From NCBI GenBank assembly GCA_029882955.1, contig JAOUJX010000120.1, forward strand, positions 1 to 10,361: a stretch of 10,361 bases of DNA, read 5' to 3'. The translations under genes and the position numbers were made by a program. Shown in pieces: positions 1-7,249 of this stretch. Below the pieces are notes generated by a model. That model was not told the origin of the DNA and did no database searches. It was given only the letters and a program-made list of their open reading frames with translations. Position 1 is the first letter of the stretch. Each line of letters begins with the position of its first letter. The stretch is from Gammaproteobacteria bacterium. Lineage in GTDB: Bacteria > Pseudomonadota > Gammaproteobacteria > GCA-001735895.

Positions 1-1922
1 AGCAGGTGCCCAAGCAGACCAAAGCCGGTGACATCGGTGCAGGCGGTCGCGCCCTGTGCTTGCAGGCATTCGGCCGCGCTACGGTTAGATAATAGCATTG
101 AGGTTAATGCGGCATCGATCCAGCGCCCTTTGGCTTTTTGCTGCATGTCCGCGGCCAACAGTGTGCCGGTACCCAGAGGTTTGGTTAGAATTAAAACGTC
201 TCCAGCCTGCATACCATTTTTACGTAGAATTTGATCGCGATCGACCAGGCCATTGACCGAAAACCCTAAAGCCAGTTCCGCACCTTCGCTGGTATGACCG
301 CCAACCAGCGCGGCATTGGCATCGTTGAGTACCAGCATGGCGCCCGCCATCAGCTGTCTGATGGTCTCTTCAATTTTTGTCTCGACACCGAATGGAATGG
401 TGGCGATTGCCAGTGCTGTTTGTGCCTCGGCACCCATGGCAAAGATATCGCTGAGACAGTGATTGGCTGCGATCTGGCCAAACAGAAAAGGGTCATCGAT
501 AAAAGCGCGAAAGTAATCGACGGTATGCACCATGACTTTACCGGCCGGTACTTCGACCACGGCAGCGTCATCGGGCTGGTGCAGGTCGATTAAAATATCG
601 TCACGCGATACCGGTTTAAGTTCCGTTATGACTCGGCTTAAAACCCTGGCCCCGACCTTGGCGCCGCAACCACCACAGCGCATGGTGGTTGCGGACAGGG
701 CTTTGAAGCTGTCTAAATCCGTCAGACCCGGTTCTGGAGCCGGTTTTTTTGTTGTCTGCATTTCGGGTAGCAACGAATATTTTTGCATCCACTTACGATC
801 GATTCTGTCCTTCCAGTGCCAGAGTTTTTTGCCACTGAGGTGCCATATCGATTTGCTCGCAACGGCGAATTTATCGCCGGTGGTGATGAGCGCCAGCAGG
901 GTTTTTTGTGGCACGAAGGGTTTTAGTGGTTTACCCAGGGCTGCACGACGTAAGTTTTCGGTGAGTGGTTTTCCCTGACGTACGGCATAAACACCGGCTT
1001 TAGGCCGAGGGTGATTCAATACGTGAACAATATCGCCAGCGGCGAAAATGTCGGCTTGGCTGGTCGACTGTAAAAAATCGTTGGCAGCGATAAAACCATC
1101 GTCATCAAGCGCCAGTCCGGAATTTTGAAGCCAACTCGGAGCGCTGGCGGCGGTTACCCATAAAATTTCGTCGACTTCGATGGTCTGGTTATTACTCAGG
1201 TAGAGCTGGCTGGCACTAACCTGAGTCGCCTCGGTGCCACAATGTAGGTGGACGCCACGCTGATTTAAAATACCTTCAAACTGCCTCGAAACAGCCGACG
1301 GAAAAGTCGGCAATAGTCGCCCGGATTTGCAGATTAAGTGGAATTCAAGCTGTTCCGATAAGCGATTTTTGTGAGCTAATTCCTGCCCCAGCCGGTATTG
1401 AATGGCGAGCAGGATTTCAACTCCCGCCGCGCCGCCGCCAACTACCGCTATGCGATGCGGGCCGGGTTGCCCCAGCACGCGTTCGAGCATCCGATGCCAA
1501 TGGTCGACAAATCGATTAATGGGTTTAACCGGGGTGGTGAACTGGGCCGCACCAGGAACGCTGTTGATTTCTGGCCGGGAACCAATATTTATCGACAGCA
1601 AGTCGTATTTCACCGGAGGTCGATTTGAACAGATAATCTGTTTGTTCCCGGTATCGATACCAATCGCGCGATCATGGAACAGTCGCGCCGAGGCGAACTG
1701 ACATAACGGGCGTAAATCAACATGTGCTTCGTCAAATTCGTAATGACCGGCGACATAACCCGGTAGCATACCCGAGTAGGGTGTGTGTACGTCACGGGCG
1801 ATAAGCGTCAGGCGTACACCGGGGATTGGTTTCATGCCGAAGCTCTTTAGCACTTCGACATGGCTGTGCCCGCCGCCGATCAATACGAGGTCTTTTACAA
1901 CTGGTGCTTCGATGGTATTCAA
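1..1922 (-). CDS. selD: NADH dehydrogenase-like flavoprotein fused to selenide, water dikinase SelD (C-terminus cut by window edge)
   Basis: The frame is open for 640 codons with no stop before base 1. Residues about 8-345 resemble a pyridine-nucleotide-disulfide oxidoreductase/NDH-2 domain: a first dinucleotide motif LIGGGHSH (14-21), a second VVGGGAAGVE (160-169) and an FAD-site AAGD (294-297). From about residue 405 the protein is SelD, which makes selenophosphate from selenide and ATP for selenocysteine and 2-selenouridine synthesis. The catalytic region reads CGGCGAK (416-422), so the active residue is Cys419, not selenocysteine, with Lys422 in the position of the essential lysine. DDAAVVEV, a DDPF/SDIFAMG block, GGHT and, at the window edge, TDVTGFGLLGH are all SelD motifs. 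NDH-SelD fusions are a known architecture; the role of the flavoprotein half is not established, although supplying reduced selenium is a common guess. No ATG or GTG lies between the in-frame stop at 1983-1985 and the GGGHSH motif, so I place the start at TTG 1922, without a clear Shine-Dalgarno. Identity is confident; the exact start is not. Confidence 0.93.
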   Translation of the reverse strand, partial: MNTIEAPVVKDLVLIGGGHSHVEVLKSFGMKPIPGVRLTLIARDVHTPYSGMLPGYVAGHYEFDEAHVDLRPLCQFASARLFHDRAIGIDTGNKQIICSNRPPVKYDLLSINIGSRPEINSVPGAAQFTTPVKPINRFVDHWHRMLERVLGQPGPHRIAVVGGGAAGVEILLAIQYRLGQELAHKNRLSEQLEFHLICKSGRLLPTFPSAVSRQFEGILNQRGVHLHCGTEATQVSASQLYLSNNQTIEVDEILWVTAASAPSWLQNSGLALDDDGFIAANDFLQSTSQADIFAAGDIVHVLNHPRPKAGVYAVRQGKPLTENLRRAALGKPLKPFVPQKTLLALITTGDKFAVASKSIWHLSGKKLWHWKDRIDRKWMQKYSLLPEMQTTKKPAPEPGLTDLDSFKALSATTMRCGGCGAKVGARVLSRVITELKPVSRDDILIDLHQPDDAAVVEVPAGKVMVHTVDYFRAFIDDPFLFGQIAANHCLSDIFAMGAEAQTALAIATIPFGVETKIEETIRQLMAGAMLVLNDANAALVGGHTSEGAELALGFSVNGLVDRDQILRKNGMQAGDVLILTKPLGTGTLLAADMQQKAKGRWIDAALTSMLLSNRSAAECLQAQGATACTDVTGFGLLGHL

Positions 1923-2134
1923 ATCAGTTCTGGGTATTAAAATCGGTTTGCTATTTATCCATACAAACAGAGTCAGAGCCAGTCATTTTATACGGAATGT
2001 CGTTTTCAGGATTTAGCCCCGGGGGATTAGTATTGATCCCAACAGCAGATTAGCCAAACTTTGAGTATAATTGAGTTATTTTTTATGGTAGAACCGCTGG
2101 AATTTTTTGTTCTGAAGGGAATCTTTGCTAATTT
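1923..2134. promoter_or_regulatory. Divergent intergenic region between the selD fusion and the histidine kinase
   Basis: This gap must hold the promoters of both flanking genes. On the plus strand a perfect TATAAT lies at 2066-2071, 63 bases before the kinase ATG, but no good -35 hexamer sits 16-18 bases upstream. On the minus strand TATAAA (1992-1987) could be a -10 for the selD fusion, again without a convincing -35. A purine-rich AAGGGA at 2115-2120 is 14 bases from the kinase ATG, farther than a normal Shine-Dalgarno. A short GC palindrome, CCCCGGGG, sits at 2017-2024. I found no recognisable operator. The -10 assignments rest only on hexamer similarity. Confidence 0.35.
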
Positions 2135-4708
2135 ATGATCGAGAAAAAATTATCTACTAAATTTGAACTAGTGGGCGTTGCTGTCCTGTTTTTACTGATA
2201 GCGACAGCTCTATGGATTACCCTGATGTATCTTCAAAATTCGGTAAAGCAGGATATTTTGGGAGGTTTGCAAAGATCACTGAGAATTTCTCAGTCGAATA
2301 TCTATAACTTGCATCAGAGTAAGGAACGGGCGGTGCAGGTTCTGGCTGGCAATGATGTTTTGCAGCAGGCAGCCAGTGAGTTAATCAATATTCCAGTAGA
2401 AAAAAATACCTTAAGCAGTAGCCCGATACAGTCCCGGTTACGCTTATGGATAGCCCCTATACTGGATACTTATGGCTATCAGGGTTTTTTTGTAATCGAC
2501 GAAAAAGGTTTTAATCTGGCCTCTATGCGCGATAGTAATCTGGCCGATTTGTCTTTGCTAAGTGCTAATGGTGATTTTCTCGACAGAGTCTGGGCTGGAG
2601 AGACCCGTATTAGTTTGCCGCAACATTCTGATGTTCCGCTGATGGACAAACATGGACAACTGGTTAATCGATTACCGACCATGTTCGTAGCCTCCCCGAT
2701 CTGGAGTGCAGGTGGCAGCGTAATTGCAATTCTTGCCATTCGGCTAGATCCAGACCGATTTTATTCCGAGACTTTTGAAAGGGGGTATCTGGGTAAAACC
2801 CAGGAAACTTATGCTTTCAACAAACAGGGAGCTTTGATGTCTGAGAGTCGATTTAATTACCAGCTTGCTGAGGCAGGACTGATCCCCGACGATAAACATT
2901 CAACGCTGTTGATATCGATTCGAGATCCCGGGGTAAATTTAATCACAGGCGGGAAACCTTTACTCCCGGTAAATGAGCGACCGCTGACTTTTATGGCAAG
3001 AGATGCTACTCAGGGGAACAATGGTTATAGCATGGATGCCTATCGAGACTATCGTGGCATAGAAGTGATTGGTGCCTGGGTGTGGGATGAAAATTCCGGT
3101 ATTGGTATCGCCACCGAAATTGATGCAGAAGAGGCGTTTGAATTTTTGAATCATATGCGCTTTAGCATTGCAGCGTTCGGCGTTATAGCTTTTACTGTGC
3201 TGGTTATTCTGGTGATATTTTCGAGGTATAGTCGGAATGTAATCGAAAAATCGAACGAGTTGAATCGCTCGATACTGTCTTCTGTGGGTGAGGGTATTTT
3301 CGGCCTGGACAGGTCGGGTCTCATTACTTTTGCCAATCCTGCCACCAGTCGAATGACAGGTTACGATGAGTCAGAATTAGTTGGCTCGTCGCTGGATTTT
3401 ATGGTGAGTGATGATCGTTTCTCTGGAAGCTTCGGAGCAGCCGTGACAAGTTTTAGCGATGGAGAGGTGCATCAACAGGAAGGAGAGGTATTCTGGAGAA
3501 AGGATGGAAGTAGTTTTGCTGTTGAATACACCGTCACGCCGAACGTATTCCAGGGCAAGCGGACAGGCACAGTGGTTGCGTTCAAGGATATTAGTGAGCG
3601 ATTAGAAGCGGAGCAAGCTCGTGATCGTCTGTTAAGTGCTGTCGCTAATAGCGGTGAAGGCATAATTCTCTTCGATAGCGAAGATAAATTCATTTATGCC
3701 AATCAAAAATATCGAGAGTTATATCCCTCGGAAGCATCCAATCTGGTACCGGGTAGCACTTTTCGAGATATTGTAAAAAGTTGTGCCTACGATGGCCTGA
3801 TCGAAGAGGCCATAGGTCGTGAAGAAGAGTGGATAGAGGAGCGAGTCGCCGGTCATCAGTCGCTCCAATATATTGAAGAGGAAAAGACTTCGAGTGGCCG
3901 CTGGGTCCAGGTGAGTGAGTATCGCACCGATGACGGCGGAATATTCGGTGTGCGTAACGATATCACTAATTTGAAGGAGAGTCAGCTTAGTGCAGAATCT
4001 GCTAACCAGGCCAAGTCTGAATTCCTCTCTTCTATGAGCCATGAACTACGAACTCCCCTCAATGCAATTCTGGGGTTTTCCCAGATACTATCGAATAGTA
4101 AAAAAGAGCCTCTCACGGAGTATCAGAGCAAAGCGGTGAATAACATTGTAAAAAGTGGAGATCACCTTCTATTATTAATTAACGATGTTCTTGACCTGGC
4201 TAAAATTGAGTCGGGGAGGATGGAATTAGCTATTGAGCTTGTTTACCCCAAGGATGTGTTTGCGGAATGCCTTGATATGGTACGTGTAAAAGCGGCTGAA
4301 AGAGGCATTAGCCTGAGTGGACATCGAGAGTCTGAGTTTGGAGTTCGTGCTGATTACAACCGTTTAAAACAGGCTATTCTTAACCTGCTGTCTAATGCGA
4401 TAAAATATAATATCGATCAAGGTTCGGTAAAATTCGGATGTATAGATCAGGACTTGCTTACGGTACGAATTTATGTGACCGATACGGGTATAGGTATTCC
4501 CGCCGATAAGCTGGATGAATTATTCGAACCGTTTAAACGTCTTGGAATGGAACCCTCGACGATACAGGGTACCGGCATAGGTTTGAGCATTACAAAAAAG
4601 CTAATTGAGCAAATGGGTGGCCTGGTGGGTTGCCAGAGTGAACCAGGTAAGGGCAGTACTTTCTGGATAGATTTACCCCGGGCTGATAATAAAGGGTCTG
4701 ATAATTAA
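2135..4708 (+). CDS. Membrane sensor histidine kinase: Cache-like periplasmic sensor, two PAS domains, HisKA, HATPase_c
   Basis: The 857-residue protein senses a signal and autophosphorylates to feed a response regulator. Residues 12-32 and about 344-363 are hydrophobic membrane segments. The roughly 310 residues between them form a periplasmic sensor that ends in IEVIGAWVWDENSGIGIATEID (309-330), typical of the distal half of double-Cache domains in order, here cited in parts: GAWVWD (313-318) and ATEID (326-330). A first PAS domain covers about 374-487 (GEGIFGLDRSG, FANPATSRMTGY, ending FKDISE) and a second about 498-612 (GEGIILFD, FIYANQKYRELYP, ending VRNDIT). The kinase core has the H-box SHELRTPLN with phospho-acceptor His636, N-box NLLSNAIKYN (Asn754), G1 DTGIGIP (783-789), F-box LFEPFKRL and G2 GTGIGLS (812-818). 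There is no receiver or Hpt domain and no response regulator in the window, so the partner is unknown. ATG 2135 is the first start after the in-frame TAA at 2129-2131. The signal cannot be told from sequence; the downstream hemN suggests, but does not show, a redox or respiratory link. Confidence 0.93.
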   Translation: MIEKKLSTKFELVGVAVLFLLIATALWITLMYLQNSVKQDILGGLQRSLRISQSNIYNLHQSKERAVQVLAGNDVLQQAASELINIPVEKNTLSSSPIQSRLRLWIAPILDTYGYQGFFVIDEKGFNLASMRDSNLADLSLLSANGDFLDRVWAGETRISLPQHSDVPLMDKHGQLVNRLPTMFVASPIWSAGGSVIAILAIRLDPDRFYSETFERGYLGKTQETYAFNKQGALMSESRFNYQLAEAGLIPDDKHSTLLISIRDPGVNLITGGKPLLPVNERPLTFMARDATQGNNGYSMDAYRDYRGIEVIGAWVWDENSGIGIATEIDAEEAFEFLNHMRFSIAAFGVIAFTVLVILVIFSRYSRNVIEKSNELNRSILSSVGEGIFGLDRSGLITFANPATSRMTGYDESELVGSSLDFMVSDDRFSGSFGAAVTSFSDGEVHQQEGEVFWRKDGSSFAVEYTVTPNVFQGKRTGTVVAFKDISERLEAEQARDRLLSAVANSGEGIILFDSEDKFIYANQKYRELYPSEASNLVPGSTFRDIVKSCAYDGLIEEAIGREEEWIEERVAGHQSLQYIEEEKTSSGRWVQVSEYRTDDGGIFGVRNDITNLKESQLSAESANQAKSEFLSSMSHELRTPLNAILGFSQILSNSKKEPLTEYQSKAVNNIVKSGDHLLLLINDVLDLAKIESGRMELAIELVYPKDVFAECLDMVRVKAAERGISLSGHRESEFGVRADYNRLKQAILNLLSNAIKYNIDQGSVKFGCIDQDLLTVRIYVTDTGIGIPADKLDELFEPFKRLGMEPSTIQGTGIGLSITKKLIEQMGGLVGCQSEPGKGSTFWIDLPRADNKGSDN

Positions 4709-4722
4709 CTGATATACATCAT
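4709..4722 (+). promoter_or_regulatory. Candidate FNR/Anr binding site upstream of hemN
   Basis: The sequence CTGAT-ATAC-ATCAT matches the FNR/Anr consensus TTGAT-N4-ATCAA at 8 of 10 positions, keeping both GAT and ATC cores and the 4-base spacer. It begins directly after the kinase stop codon. It fits CRP (TGTGA-N6-TCACA) less well, at 6 of 10. HemN is oxygen-independent, and in Escherichia coli and Pseudomonas hemN expression is known to depend on FNR or Anr, so control by oxygen makes sense here. Its centre is 41.5 bases upstream of position 4757, the classic class II activation distance. This is a pattern match only. Confidence 0.5.
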
Positions 4723-4744
4723 TCGGTGAAAGTAAAAAATCGGA

Positions 4745-4750
4745 TAGAAT
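4745..4750 (+). promoter_or_regulatory. Candidate -10 element of an FNR-dependent hemN promoter
   Basis: TAGAAT differs from TATAAT at one base and lies exactly where the -10 (-12 to -7) falls if the FNR-like box at 4709-4722 is centred at -41.5. The start point would then be about 4757-4758. The hexamer overlaps the ATG at 4749, so a transcript from this promoter would begin at or one base before the in-frame ATG at 4758 and would have essentially no leader. The kinase promoter could also read through into hemN. Confidence 0.4.
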
Positions 4751-6122
4751 GCGACTCATGCAAAGTCATTTAATTCAAAAATATAATATTCCCGGGCCGC
4801 GTTATACCAGCTATCCCACGGTTCCCTATTGGGACGATGAGTCAATTTCTTCTGGTCAATGGAAAGAAACCGCCGCGCGAGCGTTCTCGGAAAGTAATGC
4901 GAGTGAAGGCATTAGCATATACATCCATCTTCCGTATTGTGAAAGTCTGTGTACATTTTGCGGGTGCCACAAGCGAATTACCAAACGGCATGACGTCGAA
5001 GCCCCCTATATCGATGCTTTATTGAATGAGTGGCGCAGCTATCTAAGGTTGTTCTCTGAAACTCCTCGAATCAAAGAGATTCATCTCGGTGGTGGTACAC
5101 CGACATTTTTCAGCCCGGATCATTTGAAAAAGCTAATCGATGGCATCATGGCGCAGGCCAAAGTAGCCGAAGATTATGAGTTCAGTTTCGAAGCTCATCC
5201 TAATAATACAACACTCGAACACCTGAAAGCTTTGAATGGGCTCGGTTTTAGGCGGTGTAGCTTCGGTGTGCAGGATTATGATCCTCTGGTACAAAAATCT
5301 ATAAACAGGATTCAGAGTTTTGAGCAGGTCCGGCAAGTGACAGAATGGGCTCGGGAAACAGGCTATTTTTCGATTAGTCATGATCTGGTATTTGGCCTAC
5401 CGCATCAAACGCTCGATAACATTATTGATACGATTAACAAAACTAACCAGTTGGTTCCTGATCGGCTGGCATATTACAGTTACGCGCATGTGCCGTGGAT
5501 AAAAGGTACAGGTCAACGAGGCTTTAGTGAGTCAGACCTGCCTGCCAACGAAGTGAAGAGAGCGCTGTACGAAACCGGCAAAAAAATGTTTGCCGATTTT
5601 GGTTATGAAGAAATTGGCATGGATCACTTCGCGCAGAAGTCCGACTCCCTGTTTACTTCGATGAAAAGTGGCAAGCTACATCGTAATTTCATGGGGTATA
5701 CGGCGAGTAAGACCCATTTAATGGTTGGCCTCGGTATGTCGTCGATTAGCGATTCCTGGTACGCCTTCGCGCAAAATGAAAAAACAGTTCCCGAATATGA
5801 AGCTCGAGCCAACCGGGGTGAATTACCGGTATTTCGGGGGCATTTATTGACGGATGAGGATCGTATCATCAGGCAACACATTTTAAATATCATGTGCCAG
5901 TTCGAGACTTCCTGGGATGAGCCGGATAATCAATTTCCAGAGTTAAATAACTGCCTGAAAAAGCTCGAAGAAATGCAGGCCGATGGCCTGGTAGAAATTG
6001 ACGCGAATAAACTTACTGTGCCCGAGCACGCGCGGCCTTTCGTCAGGAATATCTGTATGGCGTTTGATTTACGCCTGCTGCGCAACGCGCCGGATACGCG
6101 GATTTTTTCGATGACGATATAG
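4749..6122 (+). CDS. hemN: Oxygen-independent coproporphyrinogen III oxidase HemN (radical SAM)
   Basis: HemN decarboxylates the two propionates of coproporphyrinogen III to give protoporphyrinogen IX without oxygen, using S-adenosylmethionine and a [4Fe-4S] cluster in the cytoplasm. The N-terminal KYNIPGPRYTSYPT (11-24) is the HemN signature absent from HemW. The radical SAM motif is YIHLPYC-ESLC-TFC-GC: Cys64, Cys68 and Cys71 bind the cluster, and Cys73 is the extra conserved cysteine of true HemN. HLGGGTPTFF, FSFEAHP, IGMDHFA, LHRNFMGYT and the C-terminal VRNICMAFD also match the family. The length, 457 residues, is usual. Two starts are possible, ATG 4749 and ATG 4758 (Met4); neither has a good Shine-Dalgarno, and 4749 overlaps a candidate -10 element. 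The gene follows the histidine kinase by 40 bases on the same strand. Details such as TVPYW, FETSW and the APDTRIFSMTI ending recall Bacteroidetes HemN more than the Escherichia coli protein (from memory). Confidence 0.94.
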   Translation: MRLMQSHLIQKYNIPGPRYTSYPTVPYWDDESISSGQWKETAARAFSESNASEGISIYIHLPYCESLCTFCGCHKRITKRHDVEAPYIDALLNEWRSYLRLFSETPRIKEIHLGGGTPTFFSPDHLKKLIDGIMAQAKVAEDYEFSFEAHPNNTTLEHLKALNGLGFRRCSFGVQDYDPLVQKSINRIQSFEQVRQVTEWARETGYFSISHDLVFGLPHQTLDNIIDTINKTNQLVPDRLAYYSYAHVPWIKGTGQRGFSESDLPANEVKRALYETGKKMFADFGYEEIGMDHFAQKSDSLFTSMKSGKLHRNFMGYTASKTHLMVGLGMSSISDSWYAFAQNEKTVPEYEARANRGELPVFRGHLLTDEDRIIRQHILNIMCQFETSWDEPDNQFPELNNCLKKLEEMQADGLVEIDANKLTVPEHARPFVRNICMAFDLRLLRNAPDTRIFSMTI

Positions 6123-6232
6123 GTTTTACAGGGAGGGTAATCTCGATCGCCAGCTCCTGATTAATTTCGTTGTCATCGCCCATAAGCGCTATTTTTTATA
6201 TTAGTAAATAATAAGTGTTTATTTTAATGCAT

Positions 6233-6271
6233 GACTTTGCCTGCCCTTTAATCTAAGGAACAGGCAAAGTC
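6233..6271. terminator. Long hairpin between convergent hemN and bhcD; probable transcription terminator
   Basis: Arms GACTTTGCCTG (6233-6243) and CAGGCAAAGTC (6261-6271) form 11 perfect base pairs. Further pairing of CCTT (6245-6248) with AAGG (6255-6258) extends the stem past a small internal bulge to a 6-base loop. The element starts 10 bases after the bhcD stop, so it is well placed to end the bhc transcript. Neither side carries a clean U tract: reading the minus strand, the bases after the stem are ATGCATTAAAATAAAC. It could act in both directions, protect the 3' end of the mRNA, or be a Rho-assisted stop. The remainder of the gap (6123-6232) is AT-rich, with only a weak AGCGCT followed by a six-T run near 6186-6196. 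Confidence 0.6.
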
Positions 6272-6281
6272 TCTAGCCAGG

Positions 6282-7247
6282 TCAAAGCTCTATTTCTTGC
6301 GCCATCCCCTGCTGTTCGGCGAGTTTTGCTGCCGCTGAAGCTACAGCGAGATCCTGCAAGCCAACACCGGTGCCATCAAACAGTGTAATTTCGGTCTCGC
6401 TCGTACGACCCGGATGATCACCATTGATAACAGCGCCGATAGCCGTAATGTCACTCTCACTGATCAGGCCGTTTGCAACCGCATGCTGCGCCTCACCAAT
6501 GGTGATGGACTGAGCGATTTCATCAGTAAATACAGTGGCAGATGCTATCAGTTCAGGATCGACTTCCTGTTTACCTTTGGTATCGGTACCCATGCAGGCG
6601 ATGTGTGTGCCGGGCCTGACCCAGTCTTTCATGAGCAGCGACTCGTGTGCGGAGGTGATGGTGATAATAACATCCGCTTCCGTGGCCAGTTGTTCGCGCT
6701 CTACCGATTTAAAAGGCAGCCCTTTTTCCTCGGCTATTTCTGCTAGTCTGGCCAGGTCTTTTGGCTCCAGATTCCAGCCGATGACTTTCTCAAAGTCGCG
6801 TTGCTCAAGGGCAGCACGCAGTTGAAAAGTTGACTGGTGACCAGCACCAACCATGCCGATTACCTTTGCATCTTTTCGCGCCAGGTGTGCAATCGACACA
6901 GAGCTCGCTGCGGCGGTGCGCATTGCGGTCAGGTAATTCCCCCCGACTAGCGCCTGCAACTGTCCGGTATCCGGGTCGAACAGAAATACCGTCGACTGAT
7001 GGTTAGTTAGACCCTTGTCAGCGTTACCGGGCCAGTAGCCACCCGACTTAACGCCGAGCGAGAGACCTGCCTTATCGAAGCCTGACTTGAATCCGTATAG
7101 CGCATCGGCATAGCCGATGGCTTCTCGAACCACAGGGAAATTCCAGGCATCGCCTTTCGCCATGGCAGAAAATACCGATTCCACGGCGTTGAAAGCATCG
7201 CTGCGACCAATGGCCTTCTTGCAGGCCTCTTCGGTAACGATAAGCAT
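6282..7247 (-). CDS. bhcD: Iminosuccinate reductase BhcD (ornithine cyclodeaminase/mu-crystallin family)
   Basis: BhcD reduces iminosuccinate to L-aspartate with NADH, the step that regenerates the amino donor of the beta-hydroxyaspartate cycle. By fold it would be named an ornithine cyclodeaminase. Seen in the 321-residue sequence: substrate-side Lys67 in LGVKSGG, Arg110 in LTAMRTAAA, the dinucleotide-binding motif GMVGAGHQS (131-139), and the FDGTGVGLQDLA block near residue 290. NFPVVREA, LYGFKSGFD, NHQSTVFLFDPDTG and CMGTDTKGKQEV closely match, as I remember it, the Paracoccus denitrificans BhcD. It is the last gene of the operon. Its ATG lies 2 bases after the bhcC stop with no clear Shine-Dalgarno, suggesting translational coupling. 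A plain ornithine or alanine dehydrogenase-like role is possible on family grounds alone, but the bhcABC neighbours make BhcD much more likely. Confidence 0.9.
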   Translation of the reverse strand: MLIVTEEACKKAIGRSDAFNAVESVFSAMAKGDAWNFPVVREAIGYADALYGFKSGFDKAGLSLGVKSGGYWPGNADKGLTNHQSTVFLFDPDTGQLQALVGGNYLTAMRTAAASSVSIAHLARKDAKVIGMVGAGHQSTFQLRAALEQRDFEKVIGWNLEPKDLARLAEIAEEKGLPFKSVEREQLATEADVIITITSAHESLLMKDWVRPGTHIACMGTDTKGKQEVDPELIASATVFTDEIAQSITIGEAQHAVANGLISESDITAIGAVINGDHPGRTSETEITLFDGTGVGLQDLAVASAAAKLAEQQGMAQEIEL

Positions 7248-7249
7248 GA

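Noticed and set aside
660..690. Possible selenocysteine (TGA) at the SelD active site
   Set aside because: The codon at the catalytic position is TGC (Cys419) and the neighbouring one is TGT; no in-frame TGA is present.
28..978. Several plus-strand open frames of 68-148 codons on the left side
   Set aside because: They lie opposite the selD fusion, whose frame is open for 640 codons with clear family motifs; they show no recognisable domain and are antisense shadows.
1953..1988. Short minus-strand upstream frame (ATG 1988 to a TAG, 11 residues, MTGSDSVCMDK) before the selD fusion
   Set aside because: It has no Shine-Dalgarno and no attenuator-like hairpin or repeated regulatory codons; it is too short to support as a leader peptide.
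2017..2024. CCCCGGGG palindrome in the divergent promoter region
   Set aside because: Eight bases with no flanking symmetry or second copy; it could easily be chance.
1398..2053. Overlapping plus-strand open frames before the kinase
   Set aside because: Mostly antisense to the flavoprotein domain, mutually overlapping, with low-complexity composition and no family resemblance.
4709..4722. CRP site instead of FNR site
   Set aside because: The half-sites match TGTGA/TCACA at only 6 of 10 positions against 8 of 10 for TTGAT/ATCAA, and hemN fits oxygen control better.
6123..6196. Intrinsic terminator for hemN: CAGGGAG/CTCCTG pairing, or AGCGCT followed by six T
   Set aside because: The first has a bulge and a loop of about 19 bases; the second stem is only 3 base pairs. 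Neither is strong enough to call.
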